Shown here in pieces: positions 45,805 through 53,977 of a stretch of DNA of 64,000 bases. Both the position numbers and the translations under genes were made by a program. Position 1 is the first letter of the stretch. Each line of letters opens with the position of its first letter. Under the pieces are notes generated by a model that ran no database searches, had not been told where the DNA came from, and worked only from the letters and a program-made list of their open reading frames with translations. The DNA comes from Butyrivibrio sp. CB08 (GTDB taxonomy: Bacteria; Bacillota; Clostridia; Lachnospirales; Lachnospiraceae), in assembly GCF_003625485.1 (NCBI RefSeq), contig NZ_RAIR01000004.1, forward strand, positions 186,001-250,000. The letters run 5' to 3'.

Positions 45805-47280
45805 ATGCTGAAGGACTTTGTTAAGGTTGAAATGCCAGAGGAAGAAGAGCTTAAGGCCAAGCTTAAGGAAGAGCGCATGCGCCTTTCTGCGTTTCAGATG
45901 AAGATCAAGGAGGCGGGGCTTCCTGTAATGGTTTTGTTTGAAGGCTGGAACGCCGCTGGTAAGGGAGCTGTCATTGGCAAAGTCATAAGGAACATCGATC
46001 CCAGATTCTTTAAGGTTGCCACCATGGACAGGGAGCCAAGTCCCGAGGAAAAGAGATATCCCTTCCTCTACAGATACATAAAGGAGATCCCTGAAGCAGG
46101 AAAATTCAGGTTCTTTGACACCTGCTGGATGGAAGAAGTTGTATCCGGCGTCATTGAAGGAAATCTCACGGATGAAGTGTATAAAAAGAGAGTACACTCC
46201 ATAAACGTCATTGAACGCCAGCTTGTCGACAACGGATATCTGGTCATAAAGTTCTTTTTCCATATATCCAAAAAAGAACAGAAAAAGAGACTTGATGACC
46301 TTCGAAGCAGTAAAGATACCAAGTGGCGCGTAGATAAAAATGACCTTTTGCAGAACAAGCACTACGACAAGATCCTCGACGTATTTGAGCGCTACCTTGA
46401 GGACACCAACGAGTCCAGAACTCCATGGTACATAATTGATGCCAAGGACAAGAAATTTGCTGAGCTTCAGGTTCTTCAGTTCCTTAATCAGGGAATAGAT
46501 ATTGCCCTCAAGAACCAGAAGATGAACGTTCCGATCCTTCAGAACACCTTCCCTATGGAAAAGATCGGAAAGCTGTCGGATATTTCCCTTGATGGAAAGG
46601 TCATGAGCGATGCGGAGTACGACGCTGAGCTTGACCGCCTCCAGAAGGAGCTTAAGGATCTTGGAAATAAGGTTTACCGCAAGAAAATCCCTGTTATCAT
46701 CGCCTATGAGGGATGGGACGCAGCAGGAAAGGGCGGAAATATAAAGAGGATCACAGAGGCCCTTGATCCAAGAGACTTTGTGGTTGAGCCTATTGCAAGT
46801 CCTGAGCCCCACGAAAAAGCAAGGCACTATCTGTGGCGCTTCTGGACAAGACTTCCAAAGACCGGTCACATAACTGTCTTTGACAGGACCTGGTACGGCC
46901 GCGTTATGGTAGAAAGACTTGAGGGGTTCTGCTCCGAGAACGACTGGCAGAGAGCCTACAACGAGATCAATGAGTTCGAAAAAGAGCTAAAGGACTGGGG
47001 CGCAGTCATCATCAAGTTCTGGGTTCAGATCGACAAAGACACTCAGCTAAAGCGCTTCAACGACAGGCAGAACACTCCGGAAAAGCAGTGGAAGATCACA
47101 GATGAAGACTGGAGAAACAGGGAAAAATGGGATCTTTATGAGACTGCCATCGACGAGATGATAGAAAAAACAAGCACAGCTTTTGCACCATGGTATGTTC
47201 TTGAATCAGTGGACAAGAAATACGCCAGAATAAAGGCTCTGAAGATTGTCATCGAAGAGATCAAAAAGGCTATAGAATAA
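45805..47280 (+). CDS. pap: Polyphosphate:AMP phosphotransferase (double-domain PPK2)
   Basis: About 491 residues: two PPK2 domains in tandem. The first has LFEGWNAAGKGAVIGK near residue 45; the second has AYEGWDAAGKGGNIKR near residue 300. Lid motifs are also present (DTCWMEE; FDRTWYGRVMVERLEG). Such class II PPK2 enzymes make ADP from AMP and polyphosphate; usually only the second domain is active. ATG 45805 has AAAGGAGGTATCCCT; the frame upstream to 45715 is not coding. Single gene between converging units. Confidence 0.93.
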   Translation: MLKDFVKVEMPEEEELKAKLKEERMRLSAFQMKIKEAGLPVMVLFEGWNAAGKGAVIGKVIRNIDPRFFKVATMDREPSPEEKRYPFLYRYIKEIPEAGKFRFFDTCWMEEVVSGVIEGNLTDEVYKKRVHSINVIERQLVDNGYLVIKFFFHISKKEQKKRLDDLRSSKDTKWRVDKNDLLQNKHYDKILDVFERYLEDTNESRTPWYIIDAKDKKFAELQVLQFLNQGIDIALKNQKMNVPILQNTFPMEKIGKLSDISLDGKVMSDAEYDAELDRLQKELKDLGNKVYRKKIPVIIAYEGWDAAGKGGNIKRITEALDPRDFVVEPIASPEPHEKARHYLWRFWTRLPKTGHITVFDRTWYGRVMVERLEGFCSENDWQRAYNEINEFEKELKDWGAVIIKFWVQIDKDTQLKRFNDRQNTPEKQWKITDEDWRNREKWDLYETAIDEMIEKTSTAFAPWYVLESVDKKYARIKALKIVIEEIKKAIE

Positions 47281-47286
47281 ACTATA

Positions 47287-47325
47287 AAAAGGTCTGGACT
47301 TATCATTAGTCCAGACCTTTTATTT
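47287..47325. terminator. Bidirectional Rho-independent terminator
   Basis: A perfect 14-bp stem AAAAGGTCTGGACT/AGTCCAGACCTTTT (47287-47300, 47308-47321) with a seven-base loop, followed by T/A-rich tails in both directions. It serves the polyphosphate gene and the converging dehydrogenase gene. Confidence 0.92.
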
Positions 47326-47352
47326 CAAAGACATTGCGATTATAGCACAGAT

Positions 47353-48312
47353 TCAGTTAACGATATTCCTTGGTTCTCCGTTCATCCAGCTTTGGATGTT
47401 TTTCTTAACCTCATCAAGGCATCTCTTTCTGGCCTCAGTGCTGGCCCATGCAAGATGTGGTGTGACTATGAGCTTTCCACTATCCTGGATCTTAAGAAGC
47501 TTTGAAGTTTTAGCCATAGGCTCAGGATTAAGTACGTCTAGTCCTGCTGCCCTTATAGTTCCATCTGCAAGAGCTTCATAGAGGTCATCCTCAACAACCA
47601 CTGCTCCCCTTGCCACGTTAATAAGGATAGCTGTCTTCTTCATCTTGCTAAATGCCTCTTTGTTAAAAAGGTCTCTTGTCCTGTCACTGAGCGGGCAGTG
47701 AAGTGAGATGATATCTGATCTTGTAAGGAGCTCATCAAAGCTTACCTGCTCATAGTCTGTGCAGTCGCTGTGTCCTGAAGATGCATAGAAGATAACCTTT
47801 GCGCCAAAAGCTGTAGCTATCTGGGCAACCTTCCTTCCGATATTTCCCATTCCGACAATTCCATAGGTCTTACCAGCAAGCTCCTCATAAGGAATATCAA
47901 GACAGCAGAAATGCTCCTGGTTAGCATAATCACCAGACTTAACAAACTCGTCGTAGTGTCTAAGGTTCTCCATAAGATAAAAGAGCATCGCAAAGGTGTG
48001 CTGCGCCACAGAATCCGTTGAGTAGTTCACCACATTTGCCACCTTAACTCCATGTCTGTCACATGCAGGAATATTGGCATTATCAAAGCCTGTTGCAAAC
48101 TCGCATATAAGCTCAAGGTCCGGCGCATCATCAAGAAGCTTATCCGTGATCTGGCTCTTATTTATAACCAGTACCTTCGCCCCAGCAAGCCTCTCCTTCG
48201 CATTCTCCTCAGTCACCTTGTCGTCGTAGTAACTTACTTCTCCCAACTCATCATATATACTGTAATCCATGTCATTTCCGACACTATCTTTATCCGCAAT
48301 TACTATACGCAT
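47353..48312 (-). CDS. D-isomer-specific 2-hydroxyacid dehydrogenase
   Basis: About 319 residues. The NAD-binding motif is GIVGMGNIGRKVAQIATAFGAKV. The catalytic Arg is in NVARGAVVVEDDL, the Glu in DVLNPEPM and the His in HLAWASTEARKR. It could be D-lactate, glycerate or hydroxypyruvate reductase; the substrate is not shown. ATG 48312 has GGGAGGAAAGTAT; the frame upstream to 48387 runs into the sugar isomerase terminator. Confidence 0.9.
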   Translation of the reverse strand: MRIVIADKDSVGNDMDYSIYDELGEVSYYDDKVTEENAKERLAGAKVLVINKSQITDKLLDDAPDLELICEFATGFDNANIPACDRHGVKVANVVNYSTDSVAQHTFAMLFYLMENLRHYDEFVKSGDYANQEHFCCLDIPYEELAGKTYGIVGMGNIGRKVAQIATAFGAKVIFYASSGHSDCTDYEQVSFDELLTRSDIISLHCPLSDRTRDLFNKEAFSKMKKTAILINVARGAVVVEDDLYEALADGTIRAAGLDVLNPEPMAKTSKLLKIQDSGKLIVTPHLAWASTEARKRCLDEVKKNIQSWMNGEPRNIVN

Positions 48313-48358
48313 ATACTTTCCTCCCGCATTTCTTTTCTGCCATTGTACCACAATCCCA

Positions 48359-48438
48359 GGTTCCGAACAGCGCAAAAAATCCGCCATACTATGCGATTTT
48401 TTTACGCATAGATGGCGGATTTTGCACCGGTCGGAACC
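48359..48438 (-). terminator. Nested terminator after the sugar isomerase gene
   Basis: Inner stem ATCCGCCATCTATGCG/CGCATAG-T-ATGGCGGAT (48379-48420) with one bulged base is followed on the minus strand by TTTTTT. An outer perfect 8-bp repeat GGTTCCGA/TCGGAACC (48359-48366, 48431-48438) encloses it. The isomerase stop is 15 bases upstream. Confidence 0.88.
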
Positions 48439-48452
48439 GGACTTATGTCACA

Positions 48453-49934
48453 TTAGCAGCAGAATGGATTCTCTGTTGGGTATGGAAGAGATGCAGGCTG
48501 GTTGTAGCCGATTGTCTCTGCTCCGAGATACTTGAATACCTCGAAGAGGCTCTTTCCATAGTGTCCGAATGCAACTGCTCCGTGGTGAGGGAAGTTATTC
48601 TGGATAAGAACGTGTCTGTAGAATCTTCCCATCTCAGGAATAGCGAATACACCGATACCACCGAATGATCTTGTAGGAACGTTAAGAACTTCGCCCTGTG
48701 CAAGGTAAGCACGAAGGTGGTTATCAGATGTGCTCTGAAGTCTGTAGAATGTGATGTTTCCAGGAGCGATATCGCCTTCAAGAGTTCCCTGTGTAACTTC
48801 CTCAGGAAGGTTTCTAGCCATGATTCTCTGGAACTTCATCTCGCAGCTAGCAAGCTTGCTTGTGCATGTGTTTCCGCAGTGGAAGCCCATGAATGTATCT
48901 GTGTGCTTGTAGTCGAACTTGCCCTTGATAGACTCGTTGTACATATCAGCAGGTACAGAGTTGTTGATATCAAGAAGTGTAACAGCGTCGTTACTTACGC
49001 ATGTTCCGATGAACTCAGAAATAGCGCCGTAGATATCAACCTCACAAGATACAGGGATTCCGCGTCCTGTAAGTCTTGAGTTTACATAGCAAGGAACGAA
49101 TCCGAACTGTGTCTGGAATGCAGGCCAGCACTTACCAGCGATACATACGAACTTCTTGCTTCCTCTGTGCTCCTCGATCCAGTCAAGAAGTGTGAGCTCG
49201 TACTGAGCAAGCTTCTCAAGGATCTCAGGCTTCTTGTTACCAGCGCCAAGGTCAGCTTCCATATCCTTAACTACATCAGCGATTCTAGGATCACCAGCGT
49301 GCTTGTTGAAGCTCTCGAAAAGATCAAGCTCTGAGTTCTCTTCAACCTCTGCACCGATGTTGTAGATCTGCTGGATAGGTGCGTTACATGCAAGGAAGTT
49401 CATAGGACGAGGTCCAAATGCGATAACCTTGAGGTTTGATACGCCGTAGATAGCTCTTGCGATAGGCACGAACTCGTTGATCATCTTAGCGCACTCTTCA
49501 GCTGTTCCAACTGGGTACTCAGGAATGTAAGCCTTAACGCCACGAAGGTGGAGATTGTAGCTTGCATTGAGCATTCCACAGTAAGCATCTCCTCTGCCGT
49601 CGATGAGGTCACCCTGTGACTCCTCAGCAGCTGCGCAGAACATTACAGGTCCGTCGAACTTCTCAGCGATAAGTGTCTCAGAAATTTCTGGTCCGAAGTT
49701 TCCAAGATATACGCAAAGAGCGTTACATCCAGCCTTCTTGATATCCTCAAGAGCTTCCATAGCCTGGATCTCGCTCTCGATGATACATACAGGACACTCA
49801 TAAACGTCCTTGTCGTTGAAGTTCTTCTTGTAGGCATCCATTAATGCCTTTCTTCTGTTAACAGCAAGTGAAGCTGGGAAACAGTCTCTGCTCACTGCAA
49901 CTAATCCGATTTTTAACTCTGGTACATTGATCAT
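48453..49934 (-). CDS. L-fucose/L-arabinose isomerase family protein (probable pentose isomerase)
   Basis: 493 residues. It belongs to the FucI/AraA-like isomerase fold: LKIGLVAVSRDCFPASLAVNR at the start, NALCVYLGNFGPEISETLIA in the middle, and the metal-site acids and histidines near KFVCIAGKCWPAF, CEVDIYGAISEFI and HCGNTCTSKLASC. The gene follows xylulokinase by 46 bases on the same strand, so it may make D-xylulose (from D-xylose or another pentose) for XylB. No typical XylA is seen in the window. Substrate is inferred from context only. Confidence 0.85.
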   Translation of the reverse strand: MINVPELKIGLVAVSRDCFPASLAVNRRKALMDAYKKNFNDKDVYECPVCIIESEIQAMEALEDIKKAGCNALCVYLGNFGPEISETLIAEKFDGPVMFCAAAEESQGDLIDGRGDAYCGMLNASYNLHLRGVKAYIPEYPVGTAEECAKMINEFVPIARAIYGVSNLKVIAFGPRPMNFLACNAPIQQIYNIGAEVEENSELDLFESFNKHAGDPRIADVVKDMEADLGAGNKKPEILEKLAQYELTLLDWIEEHRGSKKFVCIAGKCWPAFQTQFGFVPCYVNSRLTGRGIPVSCEVDIYGAISEFIGTCVSNDAVTLLDINNSVPADMYNESIKGKFDYKHTDTFMGFHCGNTCTSKLASCEMKFQRIMARNLPEEVTQGTLEGDIAPGNITFYRLQSTSDNHLRAYLAQGEVLNVPTRSFGGIGVFAIPEMGRFYRHVLIQNNFPHHGAVAFGHYGKSLFEVFKYLGAETIGYNQPASLPYPTENPFCC

Positions 49935-49964
49935 AATAATCCCCTTTCCTGCGGCCCCCGCCGC

Positions 49965-49975
49965 TAAACGTTTTA
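49965..49975 (-). promoter_or_regulatory. Possible LacI/CcpA-type operator core between xylulokinase and isomerase genes
   Basis: TAAACGTTTTA has the central CG with A/T flanks of LacI-family operators and resembles part of a cre site. It lies in the 45-base gap, next to a GC-rich hairpin GCGGC-CCCC-GCCGC (49951-49964). A similar TAAACGTTTTC lies upstream of murC (30741-30751). Weak evidence. Confidence 0.3.
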
Positions 49976-49979
49976 AATT

Positions 49980-51518
49980 TTAAAGCTCTGAAAGTGCTTT
50001 ATAATCATCCTTAAGGTCTGCATAGAGTTTCTTGTAAAGCTCGTGATATGCTGCATACTTCTTAGCATTGTCTGCTACAGGCTCAGTCTCTTTTGCCTTG
50101 GTGATAAGCTTATCTGCTGCTTCCTGTACGCTTGCGTATACTCCGCTACCAACACCAGCAAGAATAGCTACACCCAGTGCAGGTCCCTGCTCCTGGTTGA
50201 TAGTTGCAACCTTGCACTCATACAGGTCAGATAACATCTGTCTCCAGATCTTGCTCTTTCCACCGCCGCCGCAGGCCATCATCTCTTTTACGCTGATACC
50301 CATCTCTTTGAGGATATCGTTGCAGTCGCAGAGTGAATATGAAACTCCCTCCATAACTGCTCTTAAGAGGTGCTTGCGTGTGTGGATACCTGAGAGACCA
50401 AAGAATACTCCTCTTGCCTTGTCATCGAGGTGTGGAGTTCTCTCACCGTTAAGGTATGGAAGATAGATAAGTCTGTCACTTCCAACTGGAACTGTCTCGA
50501 TGTCAGCATTGATAAGATCGTATGGATCTACGCCCTTTTCCTTGGCTTCCTCAATATAGCTCTGGCAGAAGTTGTCCCTGAACCACTTAAGTGAGAATCC
50601 TGCTGCCTGTGTAACTCCCATGATGTGCCATGCGCCTGGTACTGCGCAGCAACATGTATGAACACGTCCCTTAGGGTCAATGCTTACCTTGTCTGTGTGT
50701 GCAAATACAACTCCGGAAGTACCGATTGTAGTGAAGGCTGTTCCCTCTCTTACTACGCCGGTTCCTACAGCAGCTGCTGCATTGTCGCCAGCACCACCAA
50801 CTACAACTGTATCAGTTGTAAGTCCAAGCTGTGCTGCTACCTCGCTTGTAAGCTTACCTGTAACCTCACATGACTCGTACATCTTACCAAGAAGTGACTT
50901 GTCGATGTTAAGCTTCTCAAGTACTTCGTCAGACCAGCATCTGTTTGCAACGTCCATCAGCTGCATTCCTGAAGCATCTGAAACCTCTGTTGCGAACTCT
51001 CCTGTAAGGACGTATCTGATGTAGTCCTTAGGAAGAAGAATGTGTCTGCAGCGCTTGTAGTTCTCTGGCTCTTTGTTTCTAACCCAGAGGATCTTGGCTG
51101 CTGTCCATCCTGTGAGTGGTGGATTAGCTGTGATCTCGATCCACTTCTCTCTTGGCATTATCTGAAGCATTTCTTCTACTTCTTCGCCAGTTCTCTGGTC
51201 GCACCAGATAATGGATGGCCTTATAACTTCCCCGTTTTCATCAAGCATTACAAGTCCGTGCATCTGTCCGGAAATACCGATTCCCTTGATATCAGCTGCA
51301 TTGGCTACCTTGCCGCTTGAAATCGCCTCTTTAACAACTGCTGCTACAGTCTCAAGACTAGCCTTCTTCCAATCAGATGGTTCCTGCTCAGCCCAGCCAT
51401 TCTGAGGTGTGTACATTGGATACTCATAGGCCTTCTCAGCTACTACGGTTCCGTTCTCATCAAATAGAACTGTTTTGGTAGCAGAAGTTCCTACGTCAAT
51501 TCCTATAAGATAATTCAT
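49980..51518 (-). CDS. xylB: Xylulokinase
   Basis: About 512 residues. FGGY-family kinase with IGIDVGTSATKTVLFDENG at the N-terminus, the substrate motif GISGQMHGLVMLDENGE, GWTAAKILW, and C-terminal FGGY motifs MMACGGGGKSKIWRQMLSDLY. It phosphorylates D-xylulose to D-xylulose-5-phosphate for the pentose phosphate pathway. ATG 51518 has AAGGGGCAAGGT; the frame upstream to 51578 covers the leader hairpin. First gene of the xylB-isomerase pair. Confidence 0.94.
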   Translation of the reverse strand: MNYLIGIDVGTSATKTVLFDENGTVVAEKAYEYPMYTPQNGWAEQEPSDWKKASLETVAAVVKEAISSGKVANAADIKGIGISGQMHGLVMLDENGEVIRPSIIWCDQRTGEEVEEMLQIMPREKWIEITANPPLTGWTAAKILWVRNKEPENYKRCRHILLPKDYIRYVLTGEFATEVSDASGMQLMDVANRCWSDEVLEKLNIDKSLLGKMYESCEVTGKLTSEVAAQLGLTTDTVVVGGAGDNAAAAVGTGVVREGTAFTTIGTSGVVFAHTDKVSIDPKGRVHTCCCAVPGAWHIMGVTQAAGFSLKWFRDNFCQSYIEEAKEKGVDPYDLINADIETVPVGSDRLIYLPYLNGERTPHLDDKARGVFFGLSGIHTRKHLLRAVMEGVSYSLCDCNDILKEMGISVKEMMACGGGGKSKIWRQMLSDLYECKVATINQEQGPALGVAILAGVGSGVYASVQEAADKLITKAKETEPVADNAKKYAAYHELYKKLYADLKDDYKALSEL

Positions 51519-51542
51519 ACCTTGCCCCTTTCCTATAGCGCT

Positions 51543-51600
51543 GTATGGACAGGCAACTTGTACACCTGTCCCATACAACTAGAGTATCATTATTGATACT
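51543..51600 (-). promoter_or_regulatory. Leader hairpin and dyad operator upstream of xylB
   Basis: A perfect 7-bp dyad AGTATCA-TTAT-TGATACT (51583-51600) looks like an operator. Nearer the gene, GTATGGACAGG (51543-51553) pairs with CCTGTCCCATAC (51565-51576), 11 bp with one bulge. Both are in the untranslated leader; the hairpin ends about 25 bases before the ATG. Confidence 0.5.
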
Positions 51601-51678
51601 AAACTTACATTGTCATAGATTGCAGAAAATAACCGCTAATTTTTATACATAATTTCTTATGCTTGTATTTTTTGAAGC

Positions 51679-53781
51679 TCAAATTGTTACATCTTTCTCG
51701 ATGCAGCTTACCCCTGTGAGCTCTTTTGACCTCTCATCAGGCTGAGATGTGCCAGCGAAGATCTTGAAGTTATGGGAAAAGACATCTCGATTACCCTCTT
51801 CATCTACAGAAGTAAATGCTCTTCTTGGAAGATTTACTGTGATCTCTTTTTCCTCGCCTGCTGCAAGCTCAAATCTCTCAAAGGCTGCAAGACATGGGTT
51901 AGGGATAGCAAGCTCATAGCCTGTGTCCTGAACGTAGATCTGAAGTACATCAGCAGTCTTAACAGCGCCATCGTTGACCATGGTCACCTTAACGGTTGCT
52001 CCATCAGATCCTGCCTCAACCGACATCTCTTTTGCCCTGCACTTACCATAAGTAAGACCATATCCAAATGGGTAGAGAGGTGTGCCAGTAAAGTATCTGT
52101 AGGTCCTGTTCTTCATGGAGTAATCCCTGAAGTCTGGAAGGTCGTCTGTGGAACTATAGAAAGTAACTGGAAGCTTACCTGATGGTGATACGTCACCAAA
52201 GAGGATATCTGCCACGTCCTGTCCGCCCTTTGCGCCTGGATACCATGCCTGGATGATGGCACTTGCCTTCTCCTGAGCTACTCCAAGGTTGATCGCACTT
52301 CCTGACATGTTGATAACTATTGTAGGCTTGTTGCAGTCAAGAACCGAATTAAGAAGCTGTCTCTGAGGAATAGGAAGCTCAAGGTTTACCTTGTCTCCTG
52401 ATGCAAACTGGTTACCTGCATCTCCCTCTTCTCCCTCAAGGTTCTCATCAAGACCAACTACAACTACCATTACATCTGAGTAGTCTGCGATGGTCTGAAC
52501 CTCAGAAAGTCTGTCAGGATAATCCTGATCTGAAAGGTTACTTAAGTTTGGCTTCCAAAGGTCGCATCCCTCTGAGTAAAGGACTCTCACATCTCCAGCA
52601 ACCTTGTCCTCGATACCCTCAAGAACTGTTACAAATCTGGATGATGTTCCGTGATAGTTACCCATAAGGGCTATTCTTGAATCAGCGTTAGGTCCAACAA
52701 CGCCGATGGTTGTAAGCTTAGATTTATTAAGAGGAAGAAGTCCGTCATTCTTAAGAAGAACTATGCCCTCTAATGCAGCCTTGTGTGCCACCTTCTGATG
52801 CTTGTCACACTCAACTACTGTAAATGGAATATTGTCGTACTCTGTCTTATCAAACATTCCAAGAAGGAATCTTGTGGTAAAGAGTCTTACGCAGGACTCT
52901 GTTATCTGATCCTCTGTGATAAGGCCTGCTCTGTATGCGTTCATCATCTTCTGATATGTGCATCCGCAGTTGACGTCACAGCCCATATCCAGTGCCAGTT
53001 TAACTGACTCCTCAGCTGTTGCTGTAACCTTGTGGTTCTCGTGGAAGTCTCTGATAGCCCAGCAGTCTGATACGAAGTGGCCTTCAAATCCCCACTTGCC
53101 ACGAAGCAGGTCAACCATAAGTGGCTTGTTTGCGCAGCATGGCTCTCCGTTGGTCCTGTTGTAAGCACCCATGACTGCCTCTACGCCGCCGTCCTTGACA
53201 CAGGTCTCAAAAGCTGGAAGATATGTCTCTTCAAGGTCCTTCTTTGATGCCTTGGCGTCAAAGAAATGTCTGTCGCCCTCAGGTCCTGAGTGAACAGCAA
53301 AGTGCTTGGCACAGGCTGCTGCCTTCATGTACTCGCCATCTCCCTGAATTCCCTTGATGAAAGGAACTGCAAGGGCTCCTGTAAGGTATGGATCCTCTCC
53401 GTATGTCTCATGGCCTCTGCCCCATCTTGGATCACGGAAGATGTTTACGTTTGGTGACCAGAAGGTAAGTCCCTTGTAGATATCTCTGTCTCCGCGCTTA
53501 GCCTGCTCGTTGTACTTGGCTCTGCCTTCCTCTGCAATGACCTCACCCACTTCCTTCATAAGGTCCTTGTCAAAGGCTGCTGCCATTCCGATGGCCTGTG
53601 GAAACATGGTGGCTGTACCTGCTCTTGCAACCCCGTGAAGAGCCTCGTTCCACCAGTTATATGCTGGAACTCCAAGTCTGTCGATGGCTGGAGAATCGTA
53701 TCTTAGCTGTGATGCTTTCTCCTCCACTGTCATCTTGGAAACCAGCTCTGTAGCTCTTTTTCTTGCTTCTTGTCTGTTCAT
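51679..53781 (-). CDS. GH3 beta-xylosidase/beta-glucosidase, cytoplasmic
   Basis: 700 residues. YNWWNEALHGVARAG near the N-terminus is typical of GH3 beta-xylosidases. WSPNVNIFRDPRWGRGHETYGEDP is the substrate pocket, the nucleophile Asp is in GHFVSDCWAIRDF, and the C-terminal sandwich and FnIII-like domain include GLTYGKC. No signal peptide is seen, so it should act on imported xylo-oligosaccharides. It follows the importer genes and precedes xylB. Confidence 0.92.
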   Translation of the reverse strand: MNRQEARKRATELVSKMTVEEKASQLRYDSPAIDRLGVPAYNWWNEALHGVARAGTATMFPQAIGMAAAFDKDLMKEVGEVIAEEGRAKYNEQAKRGDRDIYKGLTFWSPNVNIFRDPRWGRGHETYGEDPYLTGALAVPFIKGIQGDGEYMKAAACAKHFAVHSGPEGDRHFFDAKASKKDLEETYLPAFETCVKDGGVEAVMGAYNRTNGEPCCANKPLMVDLLRGKWGFEGHFVSDCWAIRDFHENHKVTATAEESVKLALDMGCDVNCGCTYQKMMNAYRAGLITEDQITESCVRLFTTRFLLGMFDKTEYDNIPFTVVECDKHQKVAHKAALEGIVLLKNDGLLPLNKSKLTTIGVVGPNADSRIALMGNYHGTSSRFVTVLEGIEDKVAGDVRVLYSEGCDLWKPNLSNLSDQDYPDRLSEVQTIADYSDVMVVVVGLDENLEGEEGDAGNQFASGDKVNLELPIPQRQLLNSVLDCNKPTIVINMSGSAINLGVAQEKASAIIQAWYPGAKGGQDVADILFGDVSPSGKLPVTFYSSTDDLPDFRDYSMKNRTYRYFTGTPLYPFGYGLTYGKCRAKEMSVEAGSDGATVKVTMVNDGAVKTADVLQIYVQDTGYELAIPNPCLAAFERFELAAGEEKEITVNLPRRAFTSVDEEGNRDVFSHNFKIFAGTSQPDERSKELTGVSCIEKDVTI

Positions 53782-53909
53782 CGCTATACCCTCAATATTC
53801 TCAAAATAATAGGTGTTAATGCTACTGAGTCTATTCTATATTTTTGCACATGGTTATATCTCACCACATCTTGCCATGTTGTTATTAAATATGTGTGGCA
53901 GGGCATAAA

Positions 53910-53936
53910 AGAAGGGCCCCACATAACGTGGGGCCC
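53910..53936 (-). terminator. Rho-independent terminator of the sugar importer operon
   Basis: A perfect 9-bp GC-rich stem GGGCCCCAC/GTGGGGCCC (53914-53922 with 53928-53936) is followed on the minus strand by TTCTTTT. It lies after the binding-protein gene. The rest of the gap to the GH3 gene (53782-53909) holds its leader; no clear promoter is assigned. Confidence 0.82.
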
Positions 53937-53977
53937 CGGATAAACCTATTATATTAAATCATCTATTACAGCATCTA

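Noticed and set aside
45766..46869. Large 367-codon antisense frame in the polyphosphate:AMP phosphotransferase gene
   Set aside because: The plus-strand gene has two clear PPK2 domains; the antisense frame has no ribosome-binding site or motifs and is a shadow.
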